From: an uncultured Pluralibacter sp.
GTDB taxonomy: Bacteria; Pseudomonadota; Gammaproteobacteria; Enterobacterales; Enterobacteriaceae
Length of the DNA stretch: 64,000 nucleotides
Reading direction: 5' to 3'
Assembly (NCBI RefSeq): GCF_913775985.1
Contig: NZ_CAJYMB010000147.1
Location: 186,001-250,000 of the forward strand
Below the pieces are notes generated by a model. That model saw only the letters and a program-made list of their open reading frames with translations, did no database searches and was not told where the DNA came from. Each line of letters opens with the position of its first letter. Within the stretch, counting starts at the first letter, position 1. Shown one piece after another: positions 1-9,003 of this stretch. The translations under genes and the position numbers were made by a program.

Positions 1-3000
1 GGAGCCGAGGCTCCAGCATTCACTGAAAACTACATTTCTCATTTGCGTGATGAAGTTGCAGGGCGCAGCTGCGTTTTTGCCCAAACGGCGTTGTTGATTA
101 TTCACAACAGTATGCTTGATACCCTGATTAACAGCACGAAAGACGTGGCGGCACCGGATGCTATCTGGTACCCACAAACTTTCAGTCATCAACTGGGAAA
201 GCTCATTACTACTGATAGTAACCGTTCGGAATTGTCCCGCTGTTTGCTGGAGGATCAACTGGCGACGGTACTTGATGAAGGTGCGACCGTATTTGGTTTC
301 TCATCGCTGTATCGCTTGCTAGATGATGGCAATCTGGATTTCTCTGAACTTCATCTGTTTAAAGATGATGAACTACTAAACTTTAGCCAGAAGCAGCTAC
401 GCACCCGACTGAATGAAAACCGGAAATTATATCGCCAGATAGAAGATAGCATTGAACGCTACAGTGGGCAGCTGGAGAATGTGCTGCCTGAGTTTAGTAC
501 AAAATTTATTCAGGAGCATTTTTACGATAAAGATGACTGGCGTGAGCTCGATTTCTCCGACTATAGGAAAGAGAAAGAACAGAATAGTGAACAAAAACTG
601 GTGCATGAGAACGTCACCGTCGAAAATGGCGAAGTTTGGCAACGGGCGAAAAGCGCCAGTAAGGCAGGCAAACGTGACATCAGTCTGCTGGTGCAGGTGC
701 AGCCAGGGCAATCAAAGGCTGAGCTGGAGTTCAGTTTTCAGGGTAATGATCTTCAGGATAACCAGATAAAGATTGCCCATAATCGCCAGTTAAAGAAAGC
801 GCATTTCTGGCGCACCAGCCGGGCGGGAGGCAAGACTTCACGCATTATGGCATCGGTGCCTTTTGACGGGCATCCTTGCTTCTTTAGTCTCGAACTGACC
901 AACCGCAATAATTCAGCTGAAGAGTATAAATTTCGCCTGTTGTTGGTCGAGCAGGGACAATTCTGGCTGAACGATATTCAGCACTGTTACCGGATTGAGC
1001 CAGGTAAAGAACAAATAACTCTGCAACTGGAAGATAACACGCTGCGTATTGCCGAGTCTGGCAACCTGACCTGTACGTTGGATGACGAGAGCGAAGACAT
1101 AGACTGTCAGCATTATGCTCAGGTGAATTTTGAGACGTTAGCAAATCAAAGTGACCTGGTTCAGTTTGCGATCGTGTCTGGCGATTCCCGTCTGTCGTTT
1201 AACATAGAGGGGCCGGGAGCAGAAGAAGGGCTAACGCTGCCACTGCTTTTTGACCAAAGCCGTTTTAACAAATTGTTTAAGGAAGAGGGCAATGCAACCT
1301 GGAACCGACTAAAAGGGCGCATCATACTCGATAATACTGAACATAAGGTCGTCGGTGTACGCCAGCAGTTGTTGATATTGGAAGCCTCATTAATTGAGCA
1401 ACGTCTGCTGGGTACGGGCAGTGACGATAGTGAGTTTGCGTTGGATGAACTTCTTGCCAGCTACCCCGATCTCCATAACGCTTATGAGCAGTTATTTGCC
1501 TACTATCATCGTCGTAACACCTTGCCGAGTCTGGTGTCGTGGTCAGCGGAATATCGCGCACTGGTCAGCTACATTGTTACTACCTTTGAACAGTCACTCC
1601 AGCAAATAGGCCTGAGCAGAGCGCTGACAGCGCACGAGAAACGTCTTCTGCATCTTGGGATCTGCCGCAATGACAGCCATGAGCGCCTCTCTCCGCTGCA
1701 TCCTCTGGTGCTGGCCTACCATCTACAACTGGCAGAAACTATCGTTGCGGAGTTGGCACAGCACGATTCGGCATCATTTGCTGCACTACCGCCAATCACT
1801 CTTGATCGCTTGATGGTTTCCGGGTTAATGCCGTTTGTTTATCACAGTGAGCATGAATACGCGCAATTACAGCCGGTGGATGAAAACCGCTTCTGGGTTG
1901 ATGTGGTTCCCCAGCGACAGGTCAGCCATGACTACGTTAAACGTCTGGTAAAAGACAAACTAAATGAGTTCACGGACGCTTACGCCCGGTTATTCCAGAG
2001 CACTGAAAATAGTGCGTTGATTATCAATGCCATTAATCAAGGGAACGCCAAAGAACTGTTTCTGGGATTAGTAGAATATTTTAAGCAAGGAAGAGAGCAC
2101 GCTATTTCAGTGCACGTGAACTGCTACGATGAACGTTTGCTACCCAATATGTTCGATCACTTTGCAGAAAGTAGTAGCTATGAGCAGCTTAAAAACGATC
2201 TCGACCTGAACAGCGGCGTATGGCGAGCGGAAGCCGATATGCTGATTGACCTGCTGCGTAGCCGGTTAACGTTCAGCAAGTTTGTCCTGCCGTCAGAAAG
2301 CGACAAGCTGGGCTATGCGCATCTGGCATTTTTCACCAATACAGCACCTGTGGATTGCCGCCAGATCCGCATTGAAGATGCGTCCAGTGGAGTATTGTGT
2401 CATGGGTTGATCGCCGGGGAAGGTGCCGAAACGCAGGGGGATGCTTACTTTACCGCGTTTGGACTGCGTGATGTGGATACTGAGTCATACTGCGCCTTGC
2501 GTCTTGCCCGACTAATTGGCTGCCTGTGGCAACCTGCACGTCAAAGCAACAGTCAGTATCATGGACAAGGGATTGGCCTGGCTGTGAGCGGCAATTTTAA
2601 ACAACTGCTTAATTACTCCTACAATAGCGCGCTCTGGACCACCATTATTGATCCAAAAGTCACTCTCGACTTTTTCACCAGTCAGAAAGATGTGGTACTT
2701 ATCCACTATTCTGACCAGTACACCAGTTGTGCGGGCTACGATGCCGTCACCGTCACGAAGCAGGTTGACTTGTTTCTGCGGTTGCTCCAGACCGGAAGCC
2801 AGTCAGGGCAACCTGCTGTTGATAGTCAGCATTTGCTAGCTGAATTTAATGCCTTTAACGGCGAATGGCTGCTGAAAATGCTGCGCTCAAATGAAAGAGA
2901 GCGTAAAGAGAAGCACGGCATTATAGGTGCGTACAAGTTTGTACAATCTATGTTGCACCAGTCCGACATTTGCTGGATTCCGTTATCGGTGGCCGAAATG

Positions 3001-4848
3001 ATCCGCGTGTCCGGCAATGTCGGGCTGAAAATGAAAGAGAGCGATTTATCGAGAAATTTACAGGGTTATCGTAACGGCGCGATCTCTGATGATGTGCTCT
3101 TTGTAGGTTTCAAAGAAAACCGCCTCTATCTGTTACCGCTGGAAGTTAAAACCGGGGCGCGGCCTGATTACAGCTATGCAGGCCAACAGGCTCGTGAGCT
3201 GAAACGTTATTTACAGCAGGACATTCTGGAACCACAAACGCTGGCATCACAATTGTACCGGGCTCTCTTTATTCGTCAGGTGTTGATGCAGGTTGAGAAA
3301 CTGCGTCTGTACGGTGTGCTGGACAGCAACAAACTGGCTCCCTTGCTGGAACGACGCGAATGGTGGTTAACGGGCGATTATCAGTTAGGTGAGTTGGCCG
3401 ACTATGTGGACGGCTTCGTTGTGGCGCATGTGGACAGCGCAACCTGTTTCGATCTCTCTTATAAAGAGACAGCGGAGAATATCTTACAGATCGAAATCCC
3501 TTATTCACTGCTGCCTTCGTTGATTGCTGCGCAAGGGGATGAACCACCCTTGGCGGAACGTTACCGGGTGCCTGAAAAATACCGGCTTAAGCCAGAGTGT
3601 GATGCCAGTCCGTCACAACCCGAAGTCGTGGTAGAAGTCATAACGCCGACTGTTGCACAGTCCATTTCGGAACCTGAGTCGTTACAGCCTGCTGTATCGG
3701 TGGCGGCTCCTGATATTAGCGATACTCCATTACAGATCCTGTTTGGTCATGATGCTACGCGTCAGAGTCCGTTATATTGGGAGCCAACCAATACCGCTAA
3801 GTTCATGAATACCAATACCGGTATTATTGGAACGATGGGCACCGGTAAAACCCAGTTTACTAAATCACTGGTCACACAGTTGATGCGTAATCAGTCCTGT
3901 AACGTTGATGGTAAACCTATTGGTTTGCTGATCTTTGACTACAAATCAGACTATGTGGATGAGGCTTTTCTTGATGCTACGGGGGCCAAAAAGTACAAAT
4001 TATTTAAGCTGCCTTACAACCCCTTATCTCTGTTTGGTGACACGCCAATGCTACCAATCCATACCGCTGGTGGGCTATCGGAAACGATGGCAAAAGCCTA
4101 TGGGTTGGGTCATAAGCAGCAGCTCAAATTAGAAAATCTAATCTTAGAATGCTACGAAGCTGCAGGCATTTCGCCGGAAGATCCGACAACATGGTCAAGG
4201 ACTGCGCCGACGATTGAAGATGTATGGCAGCGCTTCCTCGATCAGGAGAAGGTTGAAGAAGATTCGCTTTACGCAGCACTCTCTAAACTGGCGCGTTACA
4301 AGATATTCGAGACCATCCCGGAGAAGATGACCAGTTTGTACGAATTGATTGACGGTGTCACTGTGATTGAGTTGGCTGGCTATCCGCCAGAAGTGCAAAA
4401 CCTGGTAGTCGCGCTCACGCTGGATCTGTTTTATGCGCAGATGCAAAAGCGCGGTAAACCGGTGGTGCGGGGGGATTATCGTCAGCTCACTAAAATGATT
4501 CTGGTGGACGAAGCCGATAACTTTATGCGTCAGGATTTTTCCAGTCTGCGTAAGATCCTTAAAGAAGGCCGTGAGTATGGTGTTGGTGCGATCCTATCAA
4601 CGCAGGAGATCACTCACTTTAAGACCGGAGAAAATAATTATGCCTCCTATATTTTAACTTGGGTGATCCATCGTGTCTCTGAGATTAGGAATGCGGATAT
4701 TAAGGCTGTATTTAACGTCGATGATAAAGGTGAGCAGGAGTCTTTGATGGGGCAAATTCGTCAGCTTGAGAAGCATTTTAGCCTGTATGTGGATGGGGAT
4801 AAGCAGGTTAAGAAGATGCGTGATCGAGCGTTTTGGGAGCTGATATGA
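1..4848 (+). CDS. dptH: DptH/DndH, phosphorothioate-dependent restriction ATPase (5' end outside window)
   Basis: The reading frame is open from the first base, so the N-terminus lies outside the window; about 1615 codons are visible. DptH is the large component of the DptFGH (DndFGH) complex, which damages DNA lacking phosphorothioate marks. The C-terminal third carries a HerA/FtsK-like P-loop ATPase: Walker A GTMGTGKT at nt 3829-3852 and a Walker B ILVDEAD at about nt 4498-4518, followed by a conserved EGREYGVG stretch and a sensor-like STQE. Upstream, at nt 3088-3150, an acidic pair is followed 17 residues later by LEVKTG, a pattern typical of PD-(D/E)XK nucleases. dptF and dptG would be expected upstream. 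The gene is moderately GC-rich, unlike the two AT-rich genes after it, which start 28 bp downstream. The family call rests on length, ATPase motifs and the adjacent dndBCDE operon. Confidence 0.86.
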   Translation, partial: GAEAPAFTENYISHLRDEVAGRSCVFAQTALLIIHNSMLDTLINSTKDVAAPDAIWYPQTFSHQLGKLITTDSNRSELSRCLLEDQLATVLDEGATVFGFSSLYRLLDDGNLDFSELHLFKDDELLNFSQKQLRTRLNENRKLYRQIEDSIERYSGQLENVLPEFSTKFIQEHFYDKDDWRELDFSDYRKEKEQNSEQKLVHENVTVENGEVWQRAKSASKAGKRDISLLVQVQPGQSKAELEFSFQGNDLQDNQIKIAHNRQLKKAHFWRTSRAGGKTSRIMASVPFDGHPCFFSLELTNRNNSAEEYKFRLLLVEQGQFWLNDIQHCYRIEPGKEQITLQLEDNTLRIAESGNLTCTLDDESEDIDCQHYAQVNFETLANQSDLVQFAIVSGDSRLSFNIEGPGAEEGLTLPLLFDQSRFNKLFKEEGNATWNRLKGRIILDNTEHKVVGVRQQLLILEASLIEQRLLGTGSDDSEFALDELLASYPDLHNAYEQLFAYYHRRNTLPSLVSWSAEYRALVSYIVTTFEQSLQQIGLSRALTAHEKRLLHLGICRNDSHERLSPLHPLVLAYHLQLAETIVAELAQHDSASFAALPPITLDRLMVSGLMPFVYHSEHEYAQLQPVDENRFWVDVVPQRQVSHDYVKRLVKDKLNEFTDAYARLFQSTENSALIINAINQGNAKELFLGLVEYFKQGREHAISVHVNCYDERLLPNMFDHFAESSSYEQLKNDLDLNSGVWRAEADMLIDLLRSRLTFSKFVLPSESDKLGYAHLAFFTNTAPVDCRQIRIEDASSGVLCHGLIAGEGAETQGDAYFTAFGLRDVDTESYCALRLARLIGCLWQPARQSNSQYHGQGIGLAVSGNFKQLLNYSYNSALWTTIIDPKVTLDFFTSQKDVVLIHYSDQYTSCAGYDAVTVTKQVDLFLRLLQTGSQSGQPAVDSQHLLAEFNAFNGEWLLKMLRSNERERKEKHGIIGAYKFVQSMLHQSDICWIPLSVAEMIRVSGNVGLKMKESDLSRNLQGYRNGAISDDVLFVGFKENRLYLLPLEVKTGARPDYSYAGQQARELKRYLQQDILEPQTLASQLYRALFIRQVLMQVEKLRLYGVLDSNKLAPLLERREWWLTGDYQLGELADYVDGFVVAHVDSATCFDLSYKETAENILQIEIPYSLLPSLIAAQGDEPPLAERYRVPEKYRLKPECDASPSQPEVVVEVITPTVAQSISEPESLQPAVSVAAPDISDTPLQILFGHDATRQSPLYWEPTNTAKFMNTNTGIIGTMGTGKTQFTKSLVTQLMRNQSCNVDGKPIGLLIFDYKSDYVDEAFLDATGAKKYKLFKLPYNPLSLFGDTPMLPIHTAGGLSETMAKAYGLGHKQQLKLENLILECYEAAGISPEDPTTWSRTAPTIEDVWQRFLDQEKVEEDSLYAALSKLARYKIFETIPEKMTSLYELIDGVTVIELAGYPPEVQNLVVALTLDLFYAQMQKRGKPVVRGDYRQLTKMILVDEADNFMRQDFSSLRKILKEGREYGVGAILSTQEITHFKTGENNYASYILTWVIHRVSEIRNADIKAVFNVDDKGEQESLMGQIRQLEKHFSLYVDGDKQVKKMRDRAFWELI

Positions 4849-4876
4849 TTCTAGTTATGATTTATGGAGGTGTTAG

Positions 4877-5368
4877 ATGAGTGATGACTCTAATACTATT
4901 ACATCAAGTGACAGTTACATTAAGTCTACTGGGATAAGATGTATAAATGCTATGTGTGCTCTTTCTTTCTGGCGAGAGTTTATTGCATATTTTATCTTGG
5001 GAAGTATGGGGCTATGGCTTCCTCCTTTTTTAGGGGCTTCTGGCGCGAATGCAGTTTTTGATCCAATGAATGTTTTAACATTTGGTCTTGTGACATTGTT
5101 TATAATATTAGAAGCAAGGCTTTTTATGGATAAAAATGATGATGCTAAATCTCCTGGAGTAACTAAATTAATAGTTCTGCTAGGTGTGATATTATTGTGC
5201 ATCGGATATGTTAAAGGTGTTGTTACAAATGGGACTCCATTATTCTGGGGGATGGGTTGGGTACATATCTCTTTGTTTTTTACAATGTTAGTTTGGCTGC
5301 TTAACCATGTTAATACATCAAGATATGATCCAAAAGGTATTAATGAGATGCTTGGGGGGAGCGTATGA
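4877..5368 (+). CDS. Small four-helix membrane protein of unknown function, in Dnd/Dpt island
   Basis: I do not recognise this 163-residue protein. The N-terminal 30 residues are polar, then four hydrophobic segments are visible at about residues 34-53, 65-84, 96-113 and 124-143, so it is likely an inner-membrane protein with short loops and no large soluble domain. A good ribosome-binding site (TGGAGG) precedes the ATG by 6 bases. It starts 28 bp after dptH, and its stop overlaps the start of the next gene by 4 bp (ATGA), which implies translational coupling with the DGQHR protein. Base composition is strikingly AT-rich compared with dptH and dndBCDE, suggesting that this pair was added to the island separately. 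A role as membrane partner of the DGQHR protein is inference from the overlap only. Confidence 0.7.
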   Translation: MSDDSNTITSSDSYIKSTGIRCINAMCALSFWREFIAYFILGSMGLWLPPFLGASGANAVFDPMNVLTFGLVTLFIILEARLFMDKNDDAKSPGVTKLIVLLGVILLCIGYVKGVVTNGTPLFWGMGWVHISLFFTMLVWLLNHVNTSRYDPKGINEMLGGSV

Positions 5369-6576
5369 GTAATGAAATCAGACTTCCAGCAATTAAAATA
5401 GAGCAACCAATTGGATCATTTTATGCAGTTTCTATGCGTTCGGATCTATTATCAAAAGTTGCTTTTAGTTCTAGAGCTGAATATAAAAAATCCGATCTTC
5501 AAGAAGGTATCTTTTCGCTTTTAAAAGGTAACCAACGTGAGTTGGATTTAAAACGTAGCAAACAAATAGGCCAATATATTGACAGTGTTGAGTCAACATT
5601 CCCAAATTCTATAATTCTTGGTGCCAATTTTGATAAGGACGGGAATTTGATCGAGGATTATGATATTAGATGGCGAGTGGAAAAAAATGGGGATTTATAT
5701 ACCTTAGTTATACCTTCGGAAAACAATGTTGTAGCAACAATAATTGATGGGCAGCATCGATTATCAGGGTTTGGGTATTCAGAACGTGAAAATATGGAAC
5801 TTTTATGTTCTGTATTTATTGATCTTCCTGCGCCATATCAGGCATATATTTTTGCTACCATCAATTTTAATCAAAAAAATGTTAATAAAAGCCTTGCATA
5901 TGATTTATATGGATTTAGAGTTGAAGAAGAAGATAAGAAAGAATGGTCACCAGAGAAATTAGCTGTATTTATAGCTAGAAGATTAAATAAATATTGTGAA
6001 CCTTTGAAAGATAAAATAAAGCTAGGGGCGCCTTCCGACATTGATGATACTAGTTCCTCTATGAAATTAATTTCTCTATCAACTATTGTTGATGGTGTGA
6101 TGAAATTGATAACTAATAATCCCAAGAAGGATAGAGATGAACTTCTTAACTTTAAAAATAAAAATGGCCGAAGTGCTCTATCAAGAAAAATGATTTCCCA
6201 GCCGTTAAGAGATTTATATATTGAATATAAAGACGATGAAATTGAAGGTATAATAAGGAAATATTTTACTAAAATCAATGAAATATTATGGATTCATCAA
6301 TCGGATAACAGCTATTTATTAAAAACAATCGGTTTTCAAACGCAGTTTGAAATTCTTAGGCAATATTTACTGTCGACATCTGATTATGAGCTCAATGGTA
6401 TTGATGAAAAATTAGAACTGCTTGTGGATATTGATTTTTCTGATATTTTCTTTACTGCATCAGGAATTGGTGCAACACGAATGAAGAACATATCATTGAT
6501 TAGATTAAAATTGAAACCTCTTACTGATCTAGTTGAACACAAAGATTATAACGACTATGTGAGGTTACTCAAATAG
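5365..6576 (+). CDS. DGQHR-domain protein, DndB-like paralogue
   Basis: This 403-residue protein belongs to the DGQHR/DndB superfamily. The signature IIDGQHRLSGF lies at residues 126-136, and a FATINFNQ segment follows about 40 residues later, matching the position of the FADLNKYA segment in the DndB of this window. Outside these motifs it looks very different from that DndB, and it is about 40 residues longer. DndB proteins repress dnd genes and associate with the modification machinery. DGQHR proteins of this type also occur in other defence islands with unknown roles. The gene overlaps the upstream membrane-protein gene by 4 bp and is very AT-rich with frequent AAA/ATA codons, a sign of recent transfer. 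It ends just before a strong hairpin that separates it from convergent dndE. Function beyond the family is not known. Confidence 0.8.
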   Translation: MSNEIRLPAIKIEQPIGSFYAVSMRSDLLSKVAFSSRAEYKKSDLQEGIFSLLKGNQRELDLKRSKQIGQYIDSVESTFPNSIILGANFDKDGNLIEDYDIRWRVEKNGDLYTLVIPSENNVVATIIDGQHRLSGFGYSERENMELLCSVFIDLPAPYQAYIFATINFNQKNVNKSLAYDLYGFRVEEEDKKEWSPEKLAVFIARRLNKYCEPLKDKIKLGAPSDIDDTSSSMKLISLSTIVDGVMKLITNNPKKDRDELLNFKNKNGRSALSRKMISQPLRDLYIEYKDDEIEGIIRKYFTKINEILWIHQSDNSYLLKTIGFQTQFEILRQYLLSTSDYELNGIDEKLELLVDIDFSDIFFTASGIGATRMKNISLIRLKLKPLTDLVEHKDYNDYVRLLK

Positions 6577-6587
6577 GATGATATATT

Positions 6588-6636
6588 TCGCAAGGCCTGA
6601 TATGAAAAATAACATGCTCAGACCTTGCGAGTTTTT
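6588..6636. terminator. Terminator between the convergent DGQHR gene and dndE
   Basis: TCGCAAGGCCTGA (6588-6600) pairs with TCAGACCTTGCGA (6618-6630) over 13 positions with one mismatch, and GTTTTT follows on the + strand. It lies between the stop codon of the + strand operon and the stop codon of dndE, so it most likely ends the + strand transcript. The T-run is only on the + side. Confidence 0.75.
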
Positions 6637-6988
6637 ATAGTACTTGAACCAAATCCTTTAAACTCCGATAATTCCTCAACGCAGCAATCCCATCCTCAAC
6701 ATGCGCAGCCCATGCCTTAATCATCGCCTTCTGCTCCAATTGTGGATAAAGCATCTTTAACACCAGTTCTGTAGCTTGCAGTGTTTCCCCAAGCCACGTA
6801 ATTTTATCCAGTACTAGCGAGCCATCCAGCTTCTTACTATCCCGCTCAGGCGAATAGCGAAACTCACTCTCCACCGAGCGGAAAAATGCCAGCCGAGCCG
6901 CGACATTTGGCGTAATCCCAGTATATCCTTTTAACTTCTTGAGCTGGTCTTCAGTCAGACGACTAAGCACCATTCGATTCGGGAGCAT
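6635..6988 (-). CDS. dndE: DndE, DNA sulfur modification protein
   Basis: At 117 residues it has the usual size of DndE, a compact helical protein that forms oligomers and binds nicked double-stranded DNA in the phosphorothioation complex. The diagnostic stretch TGITPNVAARLAFFRSVE is at residues 23-40. The start ATG shares one base with the dndD stop codon (TGATG), so translation is coupled to dndD. It is the last gene of the dndBCDE operon and runs into the intergenic hairpin. DndE works with DndC and DndD to place sulfur in the DNA backbone at specific sequence contexts. Confidence 0.9.
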   Translation of the reverse strand: MLPNRMVLSRLTEDQLKKLKGYTGITPNVAARLAFFRSVESEFRYSPERDSKKLDGSLVLDKITWLGETLQATELVLKMLYPQLEQKAMIKAWAAHVEDGIAALRNYRSLKDLVQVL

Positions 6989-9003
6989 CAGACAGCCTCC
7001 TTAGTTAGTTCCCAGAAATAACCGGGTTTCAGCGCAGATGATTTGGTATGCGCGTTAAACACAATCTCATAAGCATGAGAAATATCATCACGCAGTCGAT
7101 CGACAAAATAACGCTCGTCCACTTCAGTATCGGTGGATAGCAGCACAACCTGATGGCTGGCCTCCGGGAAATAATGATTAATCAACTTATCCCGGTGCTG
7201 AGAGTCCAGACGCCCTAACGGTGTATCAATAATCACCGGGAAATCACGCCCAGAGGTTTTTGCCAGCGCCTCAAGAATGGCAATCGCATAAATCTGCTTT
7301 TCACCCGCAGAAAGCAGCTTACGATTAATCACCGACCCCTTTTCATCCACCAGTTCAACATCAAATGTCTGTGGATTTATGTGCGCATTAAGCTGTAAAT
7401 CTTCTTTACGGGCCAGCTTGTGGTAGGCAATTTCAAAGTTAGCAGATAACTTTTTCACTCGCGCCTGCGTTAGTACATTGCTGTAGTAATCGAGCAGGTT
7501 AATGGTCTCTTGTGCATTTTTAAATGCGCTGCTCAAACCATGCTGGCTACGGGTGATGTCATGTGCTTTCTGTACCTGACGAACACAGTCCAGTTGCTGC
7601 TGTTTCGTCCGTTTAGCCTCTTCCAGCAGTGAGCGGTATTTTTGCCGCTGTTTTTCACGATTATGATCGAGATCGCGTAATGCTGCAAAGAGATCCATTA
7701 ACTGCTCGTCTTCCGGGGCGCGAGCAATATTGGCAGCGGCCTGCTCCAGTTGTTGTTCAATATCCGCTAATTGATGGCGGTACATATCAAAACGCTGCCA
7801 TGCTTTTTTGCTGTCCTGCTCAATGGATTGCTGGAGCATACCGGCTTCACGTTCAGAAATATCAAACAGCAAATCACCTTTTGGTTTGGCTGCCATATAT
7901 GCGTCCAAATTATTGGTAATCGCTTCGGTAGCAATGGCTCTGGTACTACTCTCACTGCTGGAACGGAACGCGATATCATTTTTGAGTTGAGTTAAAAATT
8001 GATTTAACTCTGTCTCAAAAATTTTCGCCTGCTTGATCTGCGCTTCATTGGCAATTTTTTCCAGCAACCGCGACAACGTATTAGGCGCTAATGCATAGGG
8101 CAACGATCCATCGCATTCCTGTCGTAACGCTTTTTCCAGACGCTCTTTTTCTTTTAACAGCGTTTCAACTTTCTGTTTTTCCTGTGCCTTGGTCTGGGCA
8201 AATGCTCCGCCCTGCGCATTTAACAATCCCTCATGGCGAATAATGTCCTGGGATAAAAATTCAATCCGCGAATTGACGAAATCGGCCTCTTCCAGCAATT
8301 TCTCTGCCTGACCGGCAAGCGTTTTAATCTTTGCCTCAAGCGCTTCAACCTGCTGTTGTTGGGAGCCACCCAACTGGGTGGTTTGCTGGCGTTTGACAAA
8401 AATCATCAGGTCATTTTGTAGTCTGGCGATCAGATCCAGTCCCAACAAGCGACGCACCGCTGTACGCAGAATATTGCCAGATTCATCTTCCGCTAACTCT
8501 GCAATCTTCTCTCCATCAAAAAAGAAAAGATCGGCGACACCGTGAGGAATTAGTTCATTCAAAAACCCCTGGCACTGGTCATAACTGAGTTCACTACGCG
8601 GTTGTCCATCCTGCTGCAAAGAGAGACGATCTTTCTTTCCTTTCTTCCAGCTTCGGGTGACGGTGAATTCAGTCTCATGGCCGTTTTGGTTGTAGGTAAA
8701 GGTCAGTTCTACTGCGGCCTCATCCGGACGCTCTGCTGTATACGTCCCGTTGTGCACCAGTGCACCGAGTTGTTCAACATACTCTTGCTGCTGCATTGCC
8801 GAGCCAAACGCTAAACGCCCATAGAGTGCCAGCCGAATTGCCGACAAAATAGATGTTTTACCTGCACCATTTAAACCACCAAATAGCACAATCGGGCGAG
8901 GGTTTACATCATGCGTACGCTTTCTGGGAGCCAGATCGATGGTGTGTGTGCCGCAAAATACGCGAAAATTATGTAAGACTAGTTGCTTAATGAGCACGTT
9001 CAT
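6988..9003 (-). CDS. dndD: DndD, SMC-like ATPase of DNA phosphorothioation
   Basis: A 671-residue P-loop ATPase of the SbcC/RecF/SMC type. Walker A GGLNGAGKTS is at residues 42-51; a long Gln/Lys/Glu-rich coiled-coil region follows; the C-terminal part carries an ABC-like signature LLSAGEKQI and a Walker B VIIDTPLGRLD. DndD is thought to open or remodel DNA for sulfur insertion by DndC/DndE. The chosen ATG at 9003 begins MNVLIKQLVL and has AGGAAA directly in front; longer in-frame starts at 9012 or 9039 are possible but lie deeper inside dndC. The gene overlaps the end of dndC by 17 bp and shares one base with dndE. The coiled coil and catalytic motifs are intact, so the gene looks functional. 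Confidence 0.92.
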   Translation of the reverse strand: MNVLIKQLVLHNFRVFCGTHTIDLAPRKRTHDVNPRPIVLFGGLNGAGKTSILSAIRLALYGRLAFGSAMQQQEYVEQLGALVHNGTYTAERPDEAAVELTFTYNQNGHETEFTVTRSWKKGKKDRLSLQQDGQPRSELSYDQCQGFLNELIPHGVADLFFFDGEKIAELAEDESGNILRTAVRRLLGLDLIARLQNDLMIFVKRQQTTQLGGSQQQQVEALEAKIKTLAGQAEKLLEEADFVNSRIEFLSQDIIRHEGLLNAQGGAFAQTKAQEKQKVETLLKEKERLEKALRQECDGSLPYALAPNTLSRLLEKIANEAQIKQAKIFETELNQFLTQLKNDIAFRSSSESSTRAIATEAITNNLDAYMAAKPKGDLLFDISEREAGMLQQSIEQDSKKAWQRFDMYRHQLADIEQQLEQAAANIARAPEDEQLMDLFAALRDLDHNREKQRQKYRSLLEEAKRTKQQQLDCVRQVQKAHDITRSQHGLSSAFKNAQETINLLDYYSNVLTQARVKKLSANFEIAYHKLARKEDLQLNAHINPQTFDVELVDEKGSVINRKLLSAGEKQIYAIAILEALAKTSGRDFPVIIDTPLGRLDSQHRDKLINHYFPEASHQVVLLSTDTEVDERYFVDRLRDDISHAYEIVFNAHTKSSALKPGYFWELTKEAV

